Positions 8,220 to 18,982 of a stretch of DNA of 64,000 bases are shown here, piece by piece; the first letter of the stretch is position 1; each line of letters begins with the position of its first letter. The position numbers and the translations under genes were made by a program. The notes beneath the pieces are model-generated. The model had not been told where the DNA came from. It saw only the letters and a program-made list of their open reading frames with translations, and searched no databases. Source of the DNA: Leptospira bourretii (GTDB lineage Bacteria; Spirochaetota; Leptospiria; Leptospirales; Leptospiraceae); contig NZ_RQFW01000010.1 in the NCBI RefSeq assembly GCF_004770145.1, forward strand, positions 61,001 through 125,000, given 5' to 3'.

Positions 8220-8864
8220 TTACGTAGGTTTACGTTTCTGATTCACTATCCTTTGGAAATCGGAGATATTGTGAATAACAATTTTATCCGGATAGAGATC
8301 TAGTTTGCCTGTTTTTACATACTGCATGAGGACCTTTTGGACTTCGCCTACAGGTTGGGCACACCAATTGGCAATGTCATCCACAGTGGCAGAAAGGATG
8401 ATTTCGTTGTAAACATCATTGTTATACTGCTTTTCGTATAACATCACAAAGACGTCGCATACTTTCCCGATGATATCATCCATAAGAAGAATCATGAGGC
8501 GGCGTTTTTGGTCATAAATTCGAAAGGAAAAAATATGAAGGAGTTTCATCGCAAGCGCCGGATTTTTCGTCATTAACATTTCGAAATTCGCACGGTTGAA
8601 GTTCAGGGCTTTCACTTCTGTGACGGCAATGGCAGTGGCAGAACGAGGTTGTTCCTCTAAAATGGCCATCTCTCCCAAAATATCCCCAGCTTCCAAAACA
8701 TCCAAGGTTTTGATACTGGTTCCAATGGTTTTTGTGATTTTGACTTTTCCTTCTTTGATGAGATAAAAGTCATTTCCTGGTTCATATTCACAAAACAATA
8801 CTTCGTTCGGTTGGAATACCTTTCCAAACTTTCCAAACATGGCTTCTAACATTTGGTCGTTCAC
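8220..8864 (-). CDS. Cyclic nucleotide-binding regulator (Crp/Fnr-like)
   Basis: The 214-residue protein has an N-terminal cyclic-nucleotide-binding barrel (about residues 15-125), including [22 protein letters not shown], where the phosphate-binding Glu and Arg of Crp proteins sit. A long dimer helix and a C-terminal winged-helix-like region follow ([37 protein letters not shown]), so DNA binding is plausible. The start is GTG at 8864 with GGAGG six bases upstream. It overlaps the stop of the preceding gene by one base (TAGTG), which implies translational coupling. Whether it binds cAMP, c-di-GMP or nothing cannot be read from sequence. Confidence 0.8.
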   Translation of the reverse strand: MNDQMLEAMFGKFGKVFQPNEVLFCEYEPGNDFYLIKEGKVKITKTIGTSIKTLDVLEAGDILGEMAILEEQPRSATAIAVTEVKALNFNRANFEMLMTKNPALAMKLLHIFSFRIYDQKRRLMILLMDDIIGKVCDVFVMLYEKQYNNDVYNEIILSATVDDIANWCAQPVGEVQKVLMQYVKTGKLDLYPDKIVIHNISDFQRIVNQKRKPT

Positions 8865-9916
8865 TATTTGCCTCCTTTGAGTTTGGATTTAGCATCTTCC
8901 GAGATACTATCATCCAAAGGTGGCATTTGAGTTACCTTTTGGAATAACTGTTTGGCTTTTTCTTTTTCCCCCGAAGCTTCTGTTGCAAGTGCTAGGTGGT
9001 AGAGGTTTTCTTTGAGTAAAAGACCTTTGGGGTATTTTTTAATAAAACTAGAAAAATGGGTTATCGCACCGGGATAGTCCTTGGCTTTGAAACTAGACTT
9101 ACCCATATAAAATAAGGAGTTTTCGACAAACTGTTCTTCTTCTTGGGTAACAGAATCTGTCCTCTCAGATACAGTTTTGAATAGATCGATGGATTCTGCA
9201 TATTTCCCTGCATTCATAAGAGTCGAGGCCTTATCATATTGGGAAAGAATGGAATTGGGATCAATACTCGAACCAGAGTTTTGGGATGGGACTGCCATCG
9301 TTTTTAACATTTCTTGGAGTTTGCCCGCTTGGGCTCCCGGTTCCGGTTTATAAACTAACTCTTGTATGGTGAGAGGGAAAGGAGTTTTTTTACGAGCTAA
9401 ATCAACGAGTTGGCGGGCCCGGTCTACGTACATTCCGTCCGGATAATGTTGTAAGTATTTTTCGAAAGCGTAGGCTGCGTGTTCAAAGTTTCCATTTTTA
9501 TAAAAAACTTCCGCAACGTTCATCAGTTCAAAAGCGGGGTTCTTGGCTTCTCCTTGTCCGAGGATTTCCCTAACCTGGCGGTGGACCTGGCGGAGTTGGC
9601 TTGAGAACACTTTGAGCATTTTGATGATGAGATGGGTTTTGTCTGAGACAAATTTCTCGAATTCGGGGACTTTGAAGACAAGAACTGTAGCGGCTCCTAT
9701 GACTTGTGCCGTCTCTTCTCTAGGATAACGACCGATGGCACTCTTCACTCCGAAAAACTCACCGAGTTTTACATCTTCTTTCAGTTCCACACCGTTGATA
9801 TTCGTGTAAGTTAGTACAACACGACCTTTTTGTAGTACAAAGATATCCTCCGCCTTGTCTTTCTCGAAGTAGACGATGGAACCTCCTTTGTAATTACGTA
9901 CTATGGGACCTGACAA
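8864..9916 (-). CDS. Cyclic nucleotide-binding domain fused to TPR repeats
   Basis: An N-terminal cyclic-nucleotide-binding domain ([18 protein letters not shown] through [23 protein letters not shown]) is joined to TPR-like helices. Two repeat blocks are visible, around [23 protein letters not shown] and [22 protein letters not shown]. There is no DNA-binding domain, so it probably acts as a sensor or scaffold. The frame is open to a GTG at 9985 inside the upstream gene, but I prefer TTG at 9916, which has GAGG six bases upstream and starts right at the domain. Its stop overlaps the start of the second cyclic-nucleotide-binding gene, so the two are likely partners. Confidence 0.75.
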   Translation of the reverse strand: MSGPIVRNYKGGSIVYFEKDKAEDIFVLQKGRVVLTYTNINGVELKEDVKLGEFFGVKSAIGRYPREETAQVIGAATVLVFKVPEFEKFVSDKTHLIIKMLKVFSSQLRQVHRQVREILGQGEAKNPAFELMNVAEVFYKNGNFEHAAYAFEKYLQHYPDGMYVDRARQLVDLARKKTPFPLTIQELVYKPEPGAQAGKLQEMLKTMAVPSQNSGSSIDPNSILSQYDKASTLMNAGKYAESIDLFKTVSERTDSVTQEEEQFVENSLFYMGKSSFKAKDYPGAITHFSSFIKKYPKGLLLKENLYHLALATEASGEKEKAKQLFQKVTQMPPLDDSISEDAKSKLKGGK

Positions 9917-9941
9917 CTCATGCCTCGCTTGCGCTTCATTT

Positions 9942-11171
9942 TCAAAAATTAGGTAAAAAAGCCAAACTCTTTTTATAACCGACACTGTCAGAAACTTGTT
10001 TCAAGAGTTTTTTTGGAGAACCAGCAACCAATTTCTTTTTACCACCAAAGGATAATTCTTCCGTTTCTAAACCAAAATGTAAAAAGAGAGATCGGTATTC
10101 TTCTGAACCATAAATTGGATATCCATCAACCACAACTAAATCGATTTGTTGGAAAGAAAGATCGGACAGATTGACCTCAGTTGCTTTTTTATCATCGTTT
10201 ATTATGAGTAAATCGGCAGATAGACCAGGCATCAGTGCATCAGGATTTCCTAATCGAAACGCTTTCCTTGGGTTTTCTGTCACCATTTTTAATAATGTAG
10301 TTTCGGGCAATTCTTCTCCATACAACCCGAAATAAATCGATTTTGCTGTTTTTAATTCTTCTAAAAGATTTACGGATCCACTTGGTGAATAATCAGTCCC
10401 CAAACAAACGTTAACTCCCATATCCAAAAAGAGTTTGATATTGGTTGTTTTTCCAAAGATATGAAGGTTTGATGTTGGACACCAAACAACGGAGGCACCT
10501 TTTTCTAGAATTTTTTCCACTTCTTTTGGTCCAAAAGGCAAACAATGTACGAGTACAGAATGTCCGCCAAGGGCATCCATTTTTTCTAAAAGACGAAGGG
10601 ATTGTTTGGAATCATCATCTAATCCTTCTGCTAAGTGTGTGACAAAGGGCAGGCCTGCATGTTCTGCCATTCTATATTCCAGAGCTGGACCCTCTCCCCA
10701 ACCCAAACTATAAGTTCCAACGGAATGTGCTAAAGTGTAATCGGAGATAAGTTTAACAGGTAAAATTCCCCGAAATGGATTTTGAATGTAATGTGGGATA
10801 TGATCAAAGACAGTAGTGACACCGGCAAAAAGATTTTTATAAGCACCAAGATAATACAAAATTTCCGGATCTATTTGTTGTCGTTCTGCAAAGACACCGG
10901 AACTTTTATATAAATTGTCATAGGACAACCAGGATTTGTGTTTTTCATTTCCTCCCACTTTCGGAAGGTAACTTGCCAGTAGGTGGTCATGGGAATTGAT
11001 AAAACCGGGATAAACTTTTTTTCCTTTTAATGAAATTGTAATAGAATCATTGTTTGGTGATAAATTTGTATCGATTTTAGAAATTTTTTCACCTTCAACA
11101 AAGAGGTCATTCGTTTCTAATTTTCCATTCCGATGAACAGAAGCCGATTGGAAAAGGATCGAGTTCACCAT
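9942..11171 (-). CDS. Amidohydrolase family protein (TRZ/ATZ-like deaminase or chlorohydrolase)
   Basis: This 409-residue metal-dependent hydrolase has the amidohydrolase layout: a short beta-sandwich start, metal ligands HDH in GFINSHDHLLASYL, a histidine in FVTHLAEG, a further histidine in VLVHCLPFG and aspartate in CLGTDYSPSGSVNL. Relatives deaminate or dechlorinate nucleobase-like, guanidine-like or S-adenosylhomocysteine-like substrates; the substrate here is unknown. The start ATG overlaps the stop of the LysM gene by one base (TAATG), so it is translationally coupled to a cell-envelope gene, though the link is obscure. Confidence 0.82.
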   Translation of the reverse strand: MVNSILFQSASVHRNGKLETNDLFVEGEKISKIDTNLSPNNDSITISLKGKKVYPGFINSHDHLLASYLPKVGGNEKHKSWLSYDNLYKSSGVFAERQQIDPEILYYLGAYKNLFAGVTTVFDHIPHYIQNPFRGILPVKLISDYTLAHSVGTYSLGWGEGPALEYRMAEHAGLPFVTHLAEGLDDDSKQSLRLLEKMDALGGHSVLVHCLPFGPKEVEKILEKGASVVWCPTSNLHIFGKTTNIKLFLDMGVNVCLGTDYSPSGSVNLLEELKTAKSIYFGLYGEELPETTLLKMVTENPRKAFRLGNPDALMPGLSADLLIINDDKKATEVNLSDLSFQQIDLVVVDGYPIYGSEEYRSLFLHFGLETEELSFGGKKKLVAGSPKKLLKQVSDSVGYKKSLAFLPNF

Positions 11172-11812
11172 TAAATTCCTCCCTCCAAAATTCGTTCGGG
11201 ATTTAAACTCTTTTTTTGTTTGTTCACTTGGAAGTAGAGGCCTTTGTCTTTGGATAAAATTCCGAGTCGGTCTTTGGATTTCACTTGTTGGCCTTCAGTA
11301 ACCTGAATTCGTTCCAAGTTTCCGTAAATGGAATAGAGTCCATTTTGGTGTTCTAGGATGACAAAGTTTTCATACCCGTCCATATAATCGACATGGACCA
11401 CTTTTCCGGGTAAACTCGCCCGTACAAGAGAAGAGTTCCCTCTAACAAATTGGATTCCTTTGTAAGGGTCATAGGTGAGTTCAGAATATTTTTTTACGAC
11501 TCGTTCTTTCCTTTCCAAAGGGTAGGAAGGTTTTTCTTTGATGAGTGATTCGGGGGAGGAAAGAGAAATCTTTTCGTTTCCATTAGGAATCCTCAGCAAT
11601 TCTCTTTCATAGAGATTTTCACTTGTGGTACGACCATTTAACTTGGCTAAGGTTTCAGCTGAAACTTTGAATTTTCGAGCGATCCCAAACCAGGAATCCC
11701 CTTTGACCACACGGTAATTGGAAGCCTGCTCTGGTTTTGGACTTTGTTTGGCGGAAATTGGGAATAAAAGAAAGAACCCTAAAAAAATTAGAAAGTATCG
11801 AAGTTTTCGCAT
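11171..11812 (-). CDS. LysM protein with a degenerate M23 (LytM-like) domain
   Basis: The 213-residue exported protein has a signal peptide (about residues 1-22) and a LysM peptidoglycan-binding motif (YRVVKGDSWFGIARKFKVSAETLAKLNG). Its C-terminal domain follows the LytM/M23 fold (LPGKVVHVDYMDGYENFVILEHQNGLYSIYGNL, then VTEGQQVKSKDRLGIL). The catalytic HxH near the end of M23 peptidases (usually HLHFEV) is replaced by LYFQV, and the usual HL of YxHL is NL. The zinc site therefore appears lost, as in EnvC/NlpD-type amidase activators, and an activator or scaffold role at the cell wall is likely. A terminator separates it from fusA upstream. Confidence 0.82.
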   Translation of the reverse strand: MRKLRYFLIFLGFFLLFPISAKQSPKPEQASNYRVVKGDSWFGIARKFKVSAETLAKLNGRTTSENLYERELLRIPNGNEKISLSSPESLIKEKPSYPLERKERVVKKYSELTYDPYKGIQFVRGNSSLVRASLPGKVVHVDYMDGYENFVILEHQNGLYSIYGNLERIQVTEGQQVKSKDRLGILSKDKGLYFQVNKQKKSLNPERILEGGI

Positions 11813-11861
11813 CCGCTGTCCCTTCTAAATGTATCGACAGCTAAAAGAGAGAGGGCAATAA

Positions 11862-11886
11862 AAAAGGCGGGGAGTGCCCGCCTTTT
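11862..11886 (-). terminator. Terminator downstream of fusA
   Basis: A 10-bp stem (AAAAGGCGGG, 11862-11871, with CCCGCCTTTT, 11877-11886) encloses a five-base loop and is followed on the minus strand by a further T. It lies 28 bp after the fusA stop and also carries T-rich flanks on the plus strand, so it could work in both directions. Confidence 0.82.
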
Positions 11887-11913
11887 CCAAAATCAAACCA
11901 AAGGGAGAAGGGT

Positions 11914-14031
<2,118 letters not shown>

Positions 14032-14157
14032 ATTTTCCTCAAAAATAAGGTTAAAGTTGAATTGATTCTACCAAAATCTGAAATGGACTGCGTTTGTAAA
14101 GTACTTGGGATTTTTGGTCAAAGGGAAAATCCTGGAGAAATTAGAGATTCTGGGTAT

Positions 14158-15684
14158 ATGCCACTAGCGCACTTCAATCGATTTTTTCGAACACTGTCTT
14201 TTGCCCGAGTGGTTTGTTTGGGGTTTTTTGCCGCCATCCTCCTTGGTTCCTTTGCCCTTTATATTTCCGAACTTGGGGAACTTTCCTACGTAGACAGTTT
14301 TTATCTTTCGGCATCTTCCATTTGTGTGACGGGACTTTCTCCCGTCCCACTTTCCGGATTAGAACATTCTACCCATTGGATCATGCTCTTTCTCATCCAA
14401 TTGGGAGGACTTGGGATCATTAGTTTTACCGTGATTGTTGGGTTTCTCATCACCCAAGGAATTTCTAGAAATGCCCGTTTCAATGCCTTTGTGGGAGCGG
14501 CTATCGATACCCAAGCCGAAACGGAATCCCTTGCCACAAATGAAGTCAATCGGATGTTACTCTCCATCATCAATATTTCTTTTTCCTTAGAAATTTTAGG
14601 AGCCATTGGACTATATCTGCATATGCCAGATGGGGTGGAAGGGGGAAACACTCGTTGGTTTTTCTCTTTGTTCACTGCTATTTCTTCCTTCAATAACGCT
14701 GGTTTTTCGATTACAGATGATCTCAGTGCTTTGCGCCTGGATCCATTTTCATTGTACATTGTTTCAGGCCTTGTGATTTTTGGAGGGATTGGATTTCCAG
14801 TGATCATTCTTTTGGAAAAATTCCTTCTCACTGTGTTTGTGCGGATTGTATATCGTATTGAAGTGATGGCAGAAACTCTGATGATGGAGAAGGCGTTAAA
14901 AACAGGAAATGTTCCTAGGTTTTTGTTACTTCCGGCTCAGTTCTCTGCATTTTTAGAAAACAGGATTGAAGACTATAACAAACATTTACGGGGCGAAACC
15001 ACAAGAATCCAATCCAAACTTTTGGTGTATGGATCTTTCACTTTACTTTTGTTTGGTTTTGTTGGAATTTATTTTTTAGAAAAATCAAACCCACATACCT
15101 TCCATGGATTAGCGCTTGTGGATAAAATCTCCAATGCATTTTTTATGTCTGTCTGTTCCCGTACGGCTGGATTTTCGACAATGGATCTTGGTCATTTAAA
15201 TGACGCCACAGTCATCATCATTACAGTTCTTATGTTTATTGGTGGTGGCCCCCAAGGAACCGCCGGTGGTATTAAAATTACCACCTTTGTTCTGTTACTT
15301 GCCTATTTAAAAAATGTAATCCAACCTTCCAAACCGGTGATGTTGTTTGGGGAGACAGTTTCCAAAAACTCTGTGGCAGTTGCCATTCGTGTTTACTTTC
15401 TTGCCACCATTGCTTTGGCATTTGTCTTTATTTTTCTTGGAATTTTGGATCAAAACCAACACTCACTCCATGTCATTTTTTTCGAACTCATCTCTTCTTT
15501 TTCCACTGTTGGTTTTAGTTTGAACTTAACATCCCAACTCGGTGACATCGAAAAGTTATTTTATGCAGCCGTCATGTATGTGGGTCGAGTGGGCATTTTT
15601 ACTGTCCTCATTGCCGCCACCGGACACTCCGGAGTTCCAAAAATGGGAACAGTTGATGACGGTGTGAAAATCCAAGTCGGTTAG
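14158..15684 (+). CDS. TrkH/KtrB-type potassium transporter
   Basis: The 508-residue integral membrane protein has the four pore-loop repeats of TrkH/KtrB: SASSICVTGLSPV, TAISSFNNAGFSI, SVCSRTAGFSTMD and ELISSFSTVGFSLN. Each carries the filter glycine. It should import potassium together with a cytoplasmic TrkA/KtrA subunit, but none is visible within this window. The reading frame stays open upstream into the fusA start on the other strand. The ATG at 14158 (MPLAHFNRFFRTLSF) is preferred because the first membrane segment follows at once and GGG lies five bases before it; ATG 14083 is an alternative. Confidence 0.88.
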   Translation: MPLAHFNRFFRTLSFARVVCLGFFAAILLGSFALYISELGELSYVDSFYLSASSICVTGLSPVPLSGLEHSTHWIMLFLIQLGGLGIISFTVIVGFLITQGISRNARFNAFVGAAIDTQAETESLATNEVNRMLLSIINISFSLEILGAIGLYLHMPDGVEGGNTRWFFSLFTAISSFNNAGFSITDDLSALRLDPFSLYIVSGLVIFGGIGFPVIILLEKFLLTVFVRIVYRIEVMAETLMMEKALKTGNVPRFLLLPAQFSAFLENRIEDYNKHLRGETTRIQSKLLVYGSFTLLLFGFVGIYFLEKSNPHTFHGLALVDKISNAFFMSVCSRTAGFSTMDLGHLNDATVIIITVLMFIGGGPQGTAGGIKITTFVLLLAYLKNVIQPSKPVMLFGETVSKNSVAVAIRVYFLATIALAFVFIFLGILDQNQHSLHVIFFELISSFSTVGFSLNLTSQLGDIEKLFYAAVMYVGRVGIFTVLIAATGHSGVPKMGTVDDGVKIQVG

Positions 15685-15738
15685 AATGGACATAAAAATC
15701 AGTTTTAGTATTTTGAGGATGGGCAAGACTTGGTATTT

Positions 15739-16764
15739 GTGAAATTAAGTATTCGAGATCTCTTGTTTTCGCCTTGGAAGGCTCCTATTTTGGGACCCCA
15801 GGAACAAACGTTTGAGAAACAAAAGGAATCACAGAAGGAAGTTTTGGCCAAACTAGAGTCTCGTTTGGAATCGGTTGAGTTTCTTTTGACTAATGAAAAA
15901 TTAGAAGATGCAAAACTTCTGTTTCAGGTTTTGGCTTTCGATTTAGTAAACTTTCAATTACAAAGAACCAACCAAAAGGAAATCCCGATCGGCGGAAACC
16001 TAAGTAGTTTTGTTCTCCCTGAAACCGATAGAAAACTAAAACCGTTTGGATTCATCAAATCTTTGGACCAAGTCAATCGTTTTAATGAAAAGGAGATGGA
16101 TGAGGTTTTGTCCTCAGCCGTTGATACCTATGAATACCTTTTGTATGAATCTAAAAAGGAATTTAAAACACGATACCAAACTGTTTTGGATCAGTTTCGA
16201 TTCATCAAACAGATTCGATTTTTTTTAATGAGTGTTGTTCTTTCTTTTTCTATTTTTGGATTGGTTTACTACCAATACAAATACCCCCAGATGAAAGACC
16301 AATCCATCAAGTTGTATAGTTTCATCGGTAAAGATAAACCAGAAACTTCTGAGTCATTGATGGTATCGCAACCTGTTTTGAAAAAAGACATTGGAAATTG
16401 GGTAGATTATGAATGGACCTTACCTGATTCAATGTCTATGTTTGGTGGCCTTCGCATTGATCCTCTGGAACAAAGAGGGATTAGGTTTTCTCTCGACCAA
16501 TTTTCAATTTTGGATTCGAAAGGCAAAGAACTGTATCATAAAAAGTTTGTGGTAAGTGAAAGTTTGTTACCAGAAGATTACCAAGATTTTTTACAGATCT
16601 CTGATATCAAAACTGCTGGAAAACAAATGCCAGGTGAACTAGTGGAGATGATCACCACCGGAAGGGATCCGCAAATTCATTTGGTCTTTCCAATCCTTTC
16701 GGATGTAAAAACTATCAAATTAAAAATGAAATACATTGAAGCCCATAAAGTGAAGAAAAAATGA
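15739..16764 (+). CDS. Hypothetical protein with a central membrane segment
   Basis: I do not recognise this protein of about 340 residues. The first half is predicted to be helical and charged (EKQKESQKEVLAKLESRLESVEF is coiled-coil-like). A single membrane segment (IRFFLMSVVLSFSIFGLVYYQY) follows near residue 160-180, and a C-terminal domain of about 150 residues, presumably periplasmic, contains beta-like stretches. Start is GTG at 15739 or TTG at 15730. Its stop overlaps the ATG of the following prenyltransferase (ATGA), so the two are translationally coupled and may act together in the membrane. Confidence 0.6.
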   Translation: MKLSIRDLLFSPWKAPILGPQEQTFEKQKESQKEVLAKLESRLESVEFLLTNEKLEDAKLLFQVLAFDLVNFQLQRTNQKEIPIGGNLSSFVLPETDRKLKPFGFIKSLDQVNRFNEKEMDEVLSSAVDTYEYLLYESKKEFKTRYQTVLDQFRFIKQIRFFLMSVVLSFSIFGLVYYQYKYPQMKDQSIKLYSFIGKDKPETSESLMVSQPVLKKDIGNWVDYEWTLPDSMSMFGGLRIDPLEQRGIRFSLDQFSILDSKGKELYHKKFVVSESLLPEDYQDFLQISDIKTAGKQMPGELVEMITTGRDPQIHLVFPILSDVKTIKLKMKYIEAHKVKKK

Positions 16765-17660
16765 TCTACCTATACCTCAAATTGATGCGTGTCCCTCAGT
16801 GGGTAAAAAATATTATCCTATTTGCCGGATTGATTTTTTCTAAAAAAATCTTTGAACTCCCTTCATTCACAAAGGTTTGTTTGGCCTTTTTTTGTTTTTC
16901 CCTCGTAGCAAGTTGCCAATATGTCTTTAACGATTTTTTAGATCAAAAAGAAGATGCTACTCATCCAGAGAAAAAACATAGACCACTTGCTAGTGGAGAA
17001 TTGGACTCAGGAATAGCATTAGCAATCACTGGAGTCATTTTACCAGTAGCCCTCATCGGTGCTTATAAACTTTCTCCTGTTTTCTTTTATCTCACAATCT
17101 TCTATTTAATCTTTAATATGTTATATAGTAAGGTTTTGAAACACATTGTGATTTTGGATGTGATGAGTATCTCCATCGGATTTGTGTTACGTGCCATTGC
17201 GGGTGCGGTTGTCATTGGAGTCGAGTTTTCTCATTGGTTGTTACTTTGTACATTTATGTTAGCACTCTTCTGGGGTTTTTCCAAACGTAGGGGCGAGATC
17301 AATATCCTAAAAACTGACGCAGGGAAACATAGAAAAATTTTGGAAGAGTATTCCATTGAGTTTCTGGATTTGATGATGGCTGTGGTTGCCACCTTAACTC
17401 TTGTGAGTTATGTGATGTATTCGGTAAGTCCCGAAACTGCCAAAAGTTTAGGAACACCTTATATGGTGTATACAGTTCCTATTGTTGTGTATGCAATCTT
17501 CCGTTCCCTCTATATCATTTATATAAAGAACATGGGTCATAACCCAACCAAAGCCATCCTCACAGATGTCAGTGTTCTTGTTTCTGGGTTTATTTGGTTA
17601 CTCCTCATCTTATTTTTAATGTTTGGGAACATATCGGGCCAAACCCCAGTCTTACAATAG
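16761..17660 (+). CDS. UbiA-family prenyltransferase, decaprenyl-phosphate phosphoribosyltransferase-like
   Basis: This 299-residue membrane protein has about eight or nine helices. The first aspartate motif is NDFLDQKEDATHPEKKHRPLASG (N57-D58 to D65). RVPQWVKNIILFAGLIF at the start and LALFWGFSKRRGEI in the second half match the subgroup that transfers phosphoribose to polyprenyl phosphate (mycobacterial Rv3806c-like) rather than the ubiquinone or menaquinone UbiA enzymes. That subgroup supplies activated pentose for cell-envelope glycans; whether Leptospira uses it so is not established here. The stop overlaps no gene, but the next ATG follows within six bases. Confidence 0.75.
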   Translation: MIYLYLKLMRVPQWVKNIILFAGLIFSKKIFELPSFTKVCLAFFCFSLVASCQYVFNDFLDQKEDATHPEKKHRPLASGELDSGIALAITGVILPVALIGAYKLSPVFFYLTIFYLIFNMLYSKVLKHIVILDVMSISIGFVLRAIAGAVVIGVEFSHWLLLCTFMLALFWGFSKRRGEINILKTDAGKHRKILEEYSIEFLDLMMAVVATLTLVSYVMYSVSPETAKSLGTPYMVYTVPIVVYAIFRSLYIIYIKNMGHNPTKAILTDVSVLVSGFIWLLLILFLMFGNISGQTPVLQ

Positions 17661-17665
17661 AGACT

Positions 17666-18175
17666 ATGAAAATTTGGAAGCAGTTGCCGTATGGATGGAA
17701 GGTGGTCTCCGCCTTTGTTTTCTTTTTTTCGACCACCCTTTGTTTTGCGTACTTTAAGGGAAGGGACACCCATCCCGGTGTGCCCATCGAAATACTTGCC
17801 ACCACTCCCACAGAAGCCAATTCGTGGAAGGGGCATCCCAAGGTAGTGTATTTTTGGGCGACTTGGTGCACCATCTGCAAAGCCTACGCCCCCCTTTTAG
17901 AAGCCAATTTGAAGTTTTTACCAAAATCCACAATCTTCCTCTCTGTTCTAGAAGCAGAAGATTCCGAAGAAACCAAAGACATCATGACAAAACTTACTCC
18001 TGATGCAAAACATCCCATTTATGCTGCCGACTACAGAATGTTAAAGGAATGGAGGATTTCTGCCTATCCTACGACTGTTTTTTTGAATGAAGAAGGGCAG
18101 GTTGTGTTTTCAGATACAGGAATCTTAAGCCCAATTGGATTTTGGCTCCGTTCTTTTCTTTTGCGCTTTTTCTAA
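17666..18175 (+). CDS. TlpA-like thioredoxin, membrane-anchored
   Basis: The protein has about 169 residues. A hydrophobic N-terminus (WKVVSAFVFFFSTTLCFAYF) acts as signal or anchor. The thioredoxin fold follows with active site WCTIC inside VYFWATWCTICKAYAPLLEAN, and the cis-Pro in RISAYPTTVFLNEEG. It is expected to reduce disulfides outside the cytoplasm, as TlpA/ResA do. The ATG at 17666 lies six bases after the prenyltransferase stop; the frame is open further upstream inside that gene, but no better start exists. The final hydrophobic stretch (FWLRSFLLRFF) is unusual for the family. Confidence 0.82.
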   Translation: MKIWKQLPYGWKVVSAFVFFFSTTLCFAYFKGRDTHPGVPIEILATTPTEANSWKGHPKVVYFWATWCTICKAYAPLLEANLKFLPKSTIFLSVLEAEDSEETKDIMTKLTPDAKHPIYAADYRMLKEWRISAYPTTVFLNEEGQVVFSDTGILSPIGFWLRSFLLRFF

Positions 18176-18192
18176 TTTGTCGATGATATAAC

Positions 18193-18966
18193 ATGGACTC
18201 TTCCTTCAAACCCAAACCGCTTTTGAATAAGTCGGAACTCCGACAAATCAAACGCAGTAAAACTAGGGTAGAAGGAAAAAAGGTCATCACTGATGACGTA
18301 AAAAAACTCAAATCACTCAAGGTCACACCTGAGCTCAGTTTCCAAGAATCACTCGATTACTACAAAGAACCCATATGGATCGAATACTACATTCCAAAAG
18401 AATCTAGATTTGCTTTCGAAACCAAATACCTATTCATCCTTCTTGTGGATCCAAAAATCACAGATGACCCTTGTGATGCAGAAAGAAAACGGGCCGCCGC
18501 CAATCGCGAAATTGTGGATGTATTTGCTTATATGGAATCTCATCCGGAAGCCATAAGGCTCATCGAAGATTCTTATCACTCTACGATTTCTATGCATGAA
18601 ACAGTACACCATATCTTTAAGGCCTATAAAGAAACGGGAGCTACGGAAGATTTAAAAACTGCCTGCTATTTAACAGAAGCACTTTTGAAATATGAACCCA
18701 CCATCGCCGGTCTTACCTATTTCAGAGACTATGTAATTTATAATTTAAATTTTTTCATTCGCACTCTGAATCGATTGAAGATAGAATTTGCTTTGGAAGA
18801 TGCCACAGTTTCTCTACTCATCAAACGTAGGAATGAACTTTGGGAATTGGAAAATCGTGAAGAAGATGAAGACTTCGATTTACTTGCTGCTCTTTTTTTT
18901 GAACAAGCTTTCCCTAATCGTGGTGCGGGTGAACTCTCCAGTGACGATATGTTACTTTTTGAATGA
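18193..18966 (+). CDS. Hypothetical protein, mostly helical, acidic C-terminus
   Basis: I recognise no domain in this 257-residue protein. The first 50 residues are basic (KSELRQIKRSKTRVEGKKV), the middle is helical, and the tail is strongly acidic (ENREEDEDFDLL, SSDDMLLFE). There is no signal peptide or membrane segment, so it is cytoplasmic. The ATG lies 17 bp after the TlpA-like gene on the same strand, so it may belong to that operon. It converges with the next gene, with 16 bp between the stops. Confidence 0.55.
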   Translation: MDSSFKPKPLLNKSELRQIKRSKTRVEGKKVITDDVKKLKSLKVTPELSFQESLDYYKEPIWIEYYIPKESRFAFETKYLFILLVDPKITDDPCDAERKRAAANREIVDVFAYMESHPEAIRLIEDSYHSTISMHETVHHIFKAYKETGATEDLKTACYLTEALLKYEPTIAGLTYFRDYVIYNLNFFIRTLNRLKIEFALEDATVSLLIKRRNELWELENREEDEDFDLLAALFFEQAFPNRGAGELSSDDMLLFE

Positions 18967-18982
18967 AGAGTTTTAAACTTCT

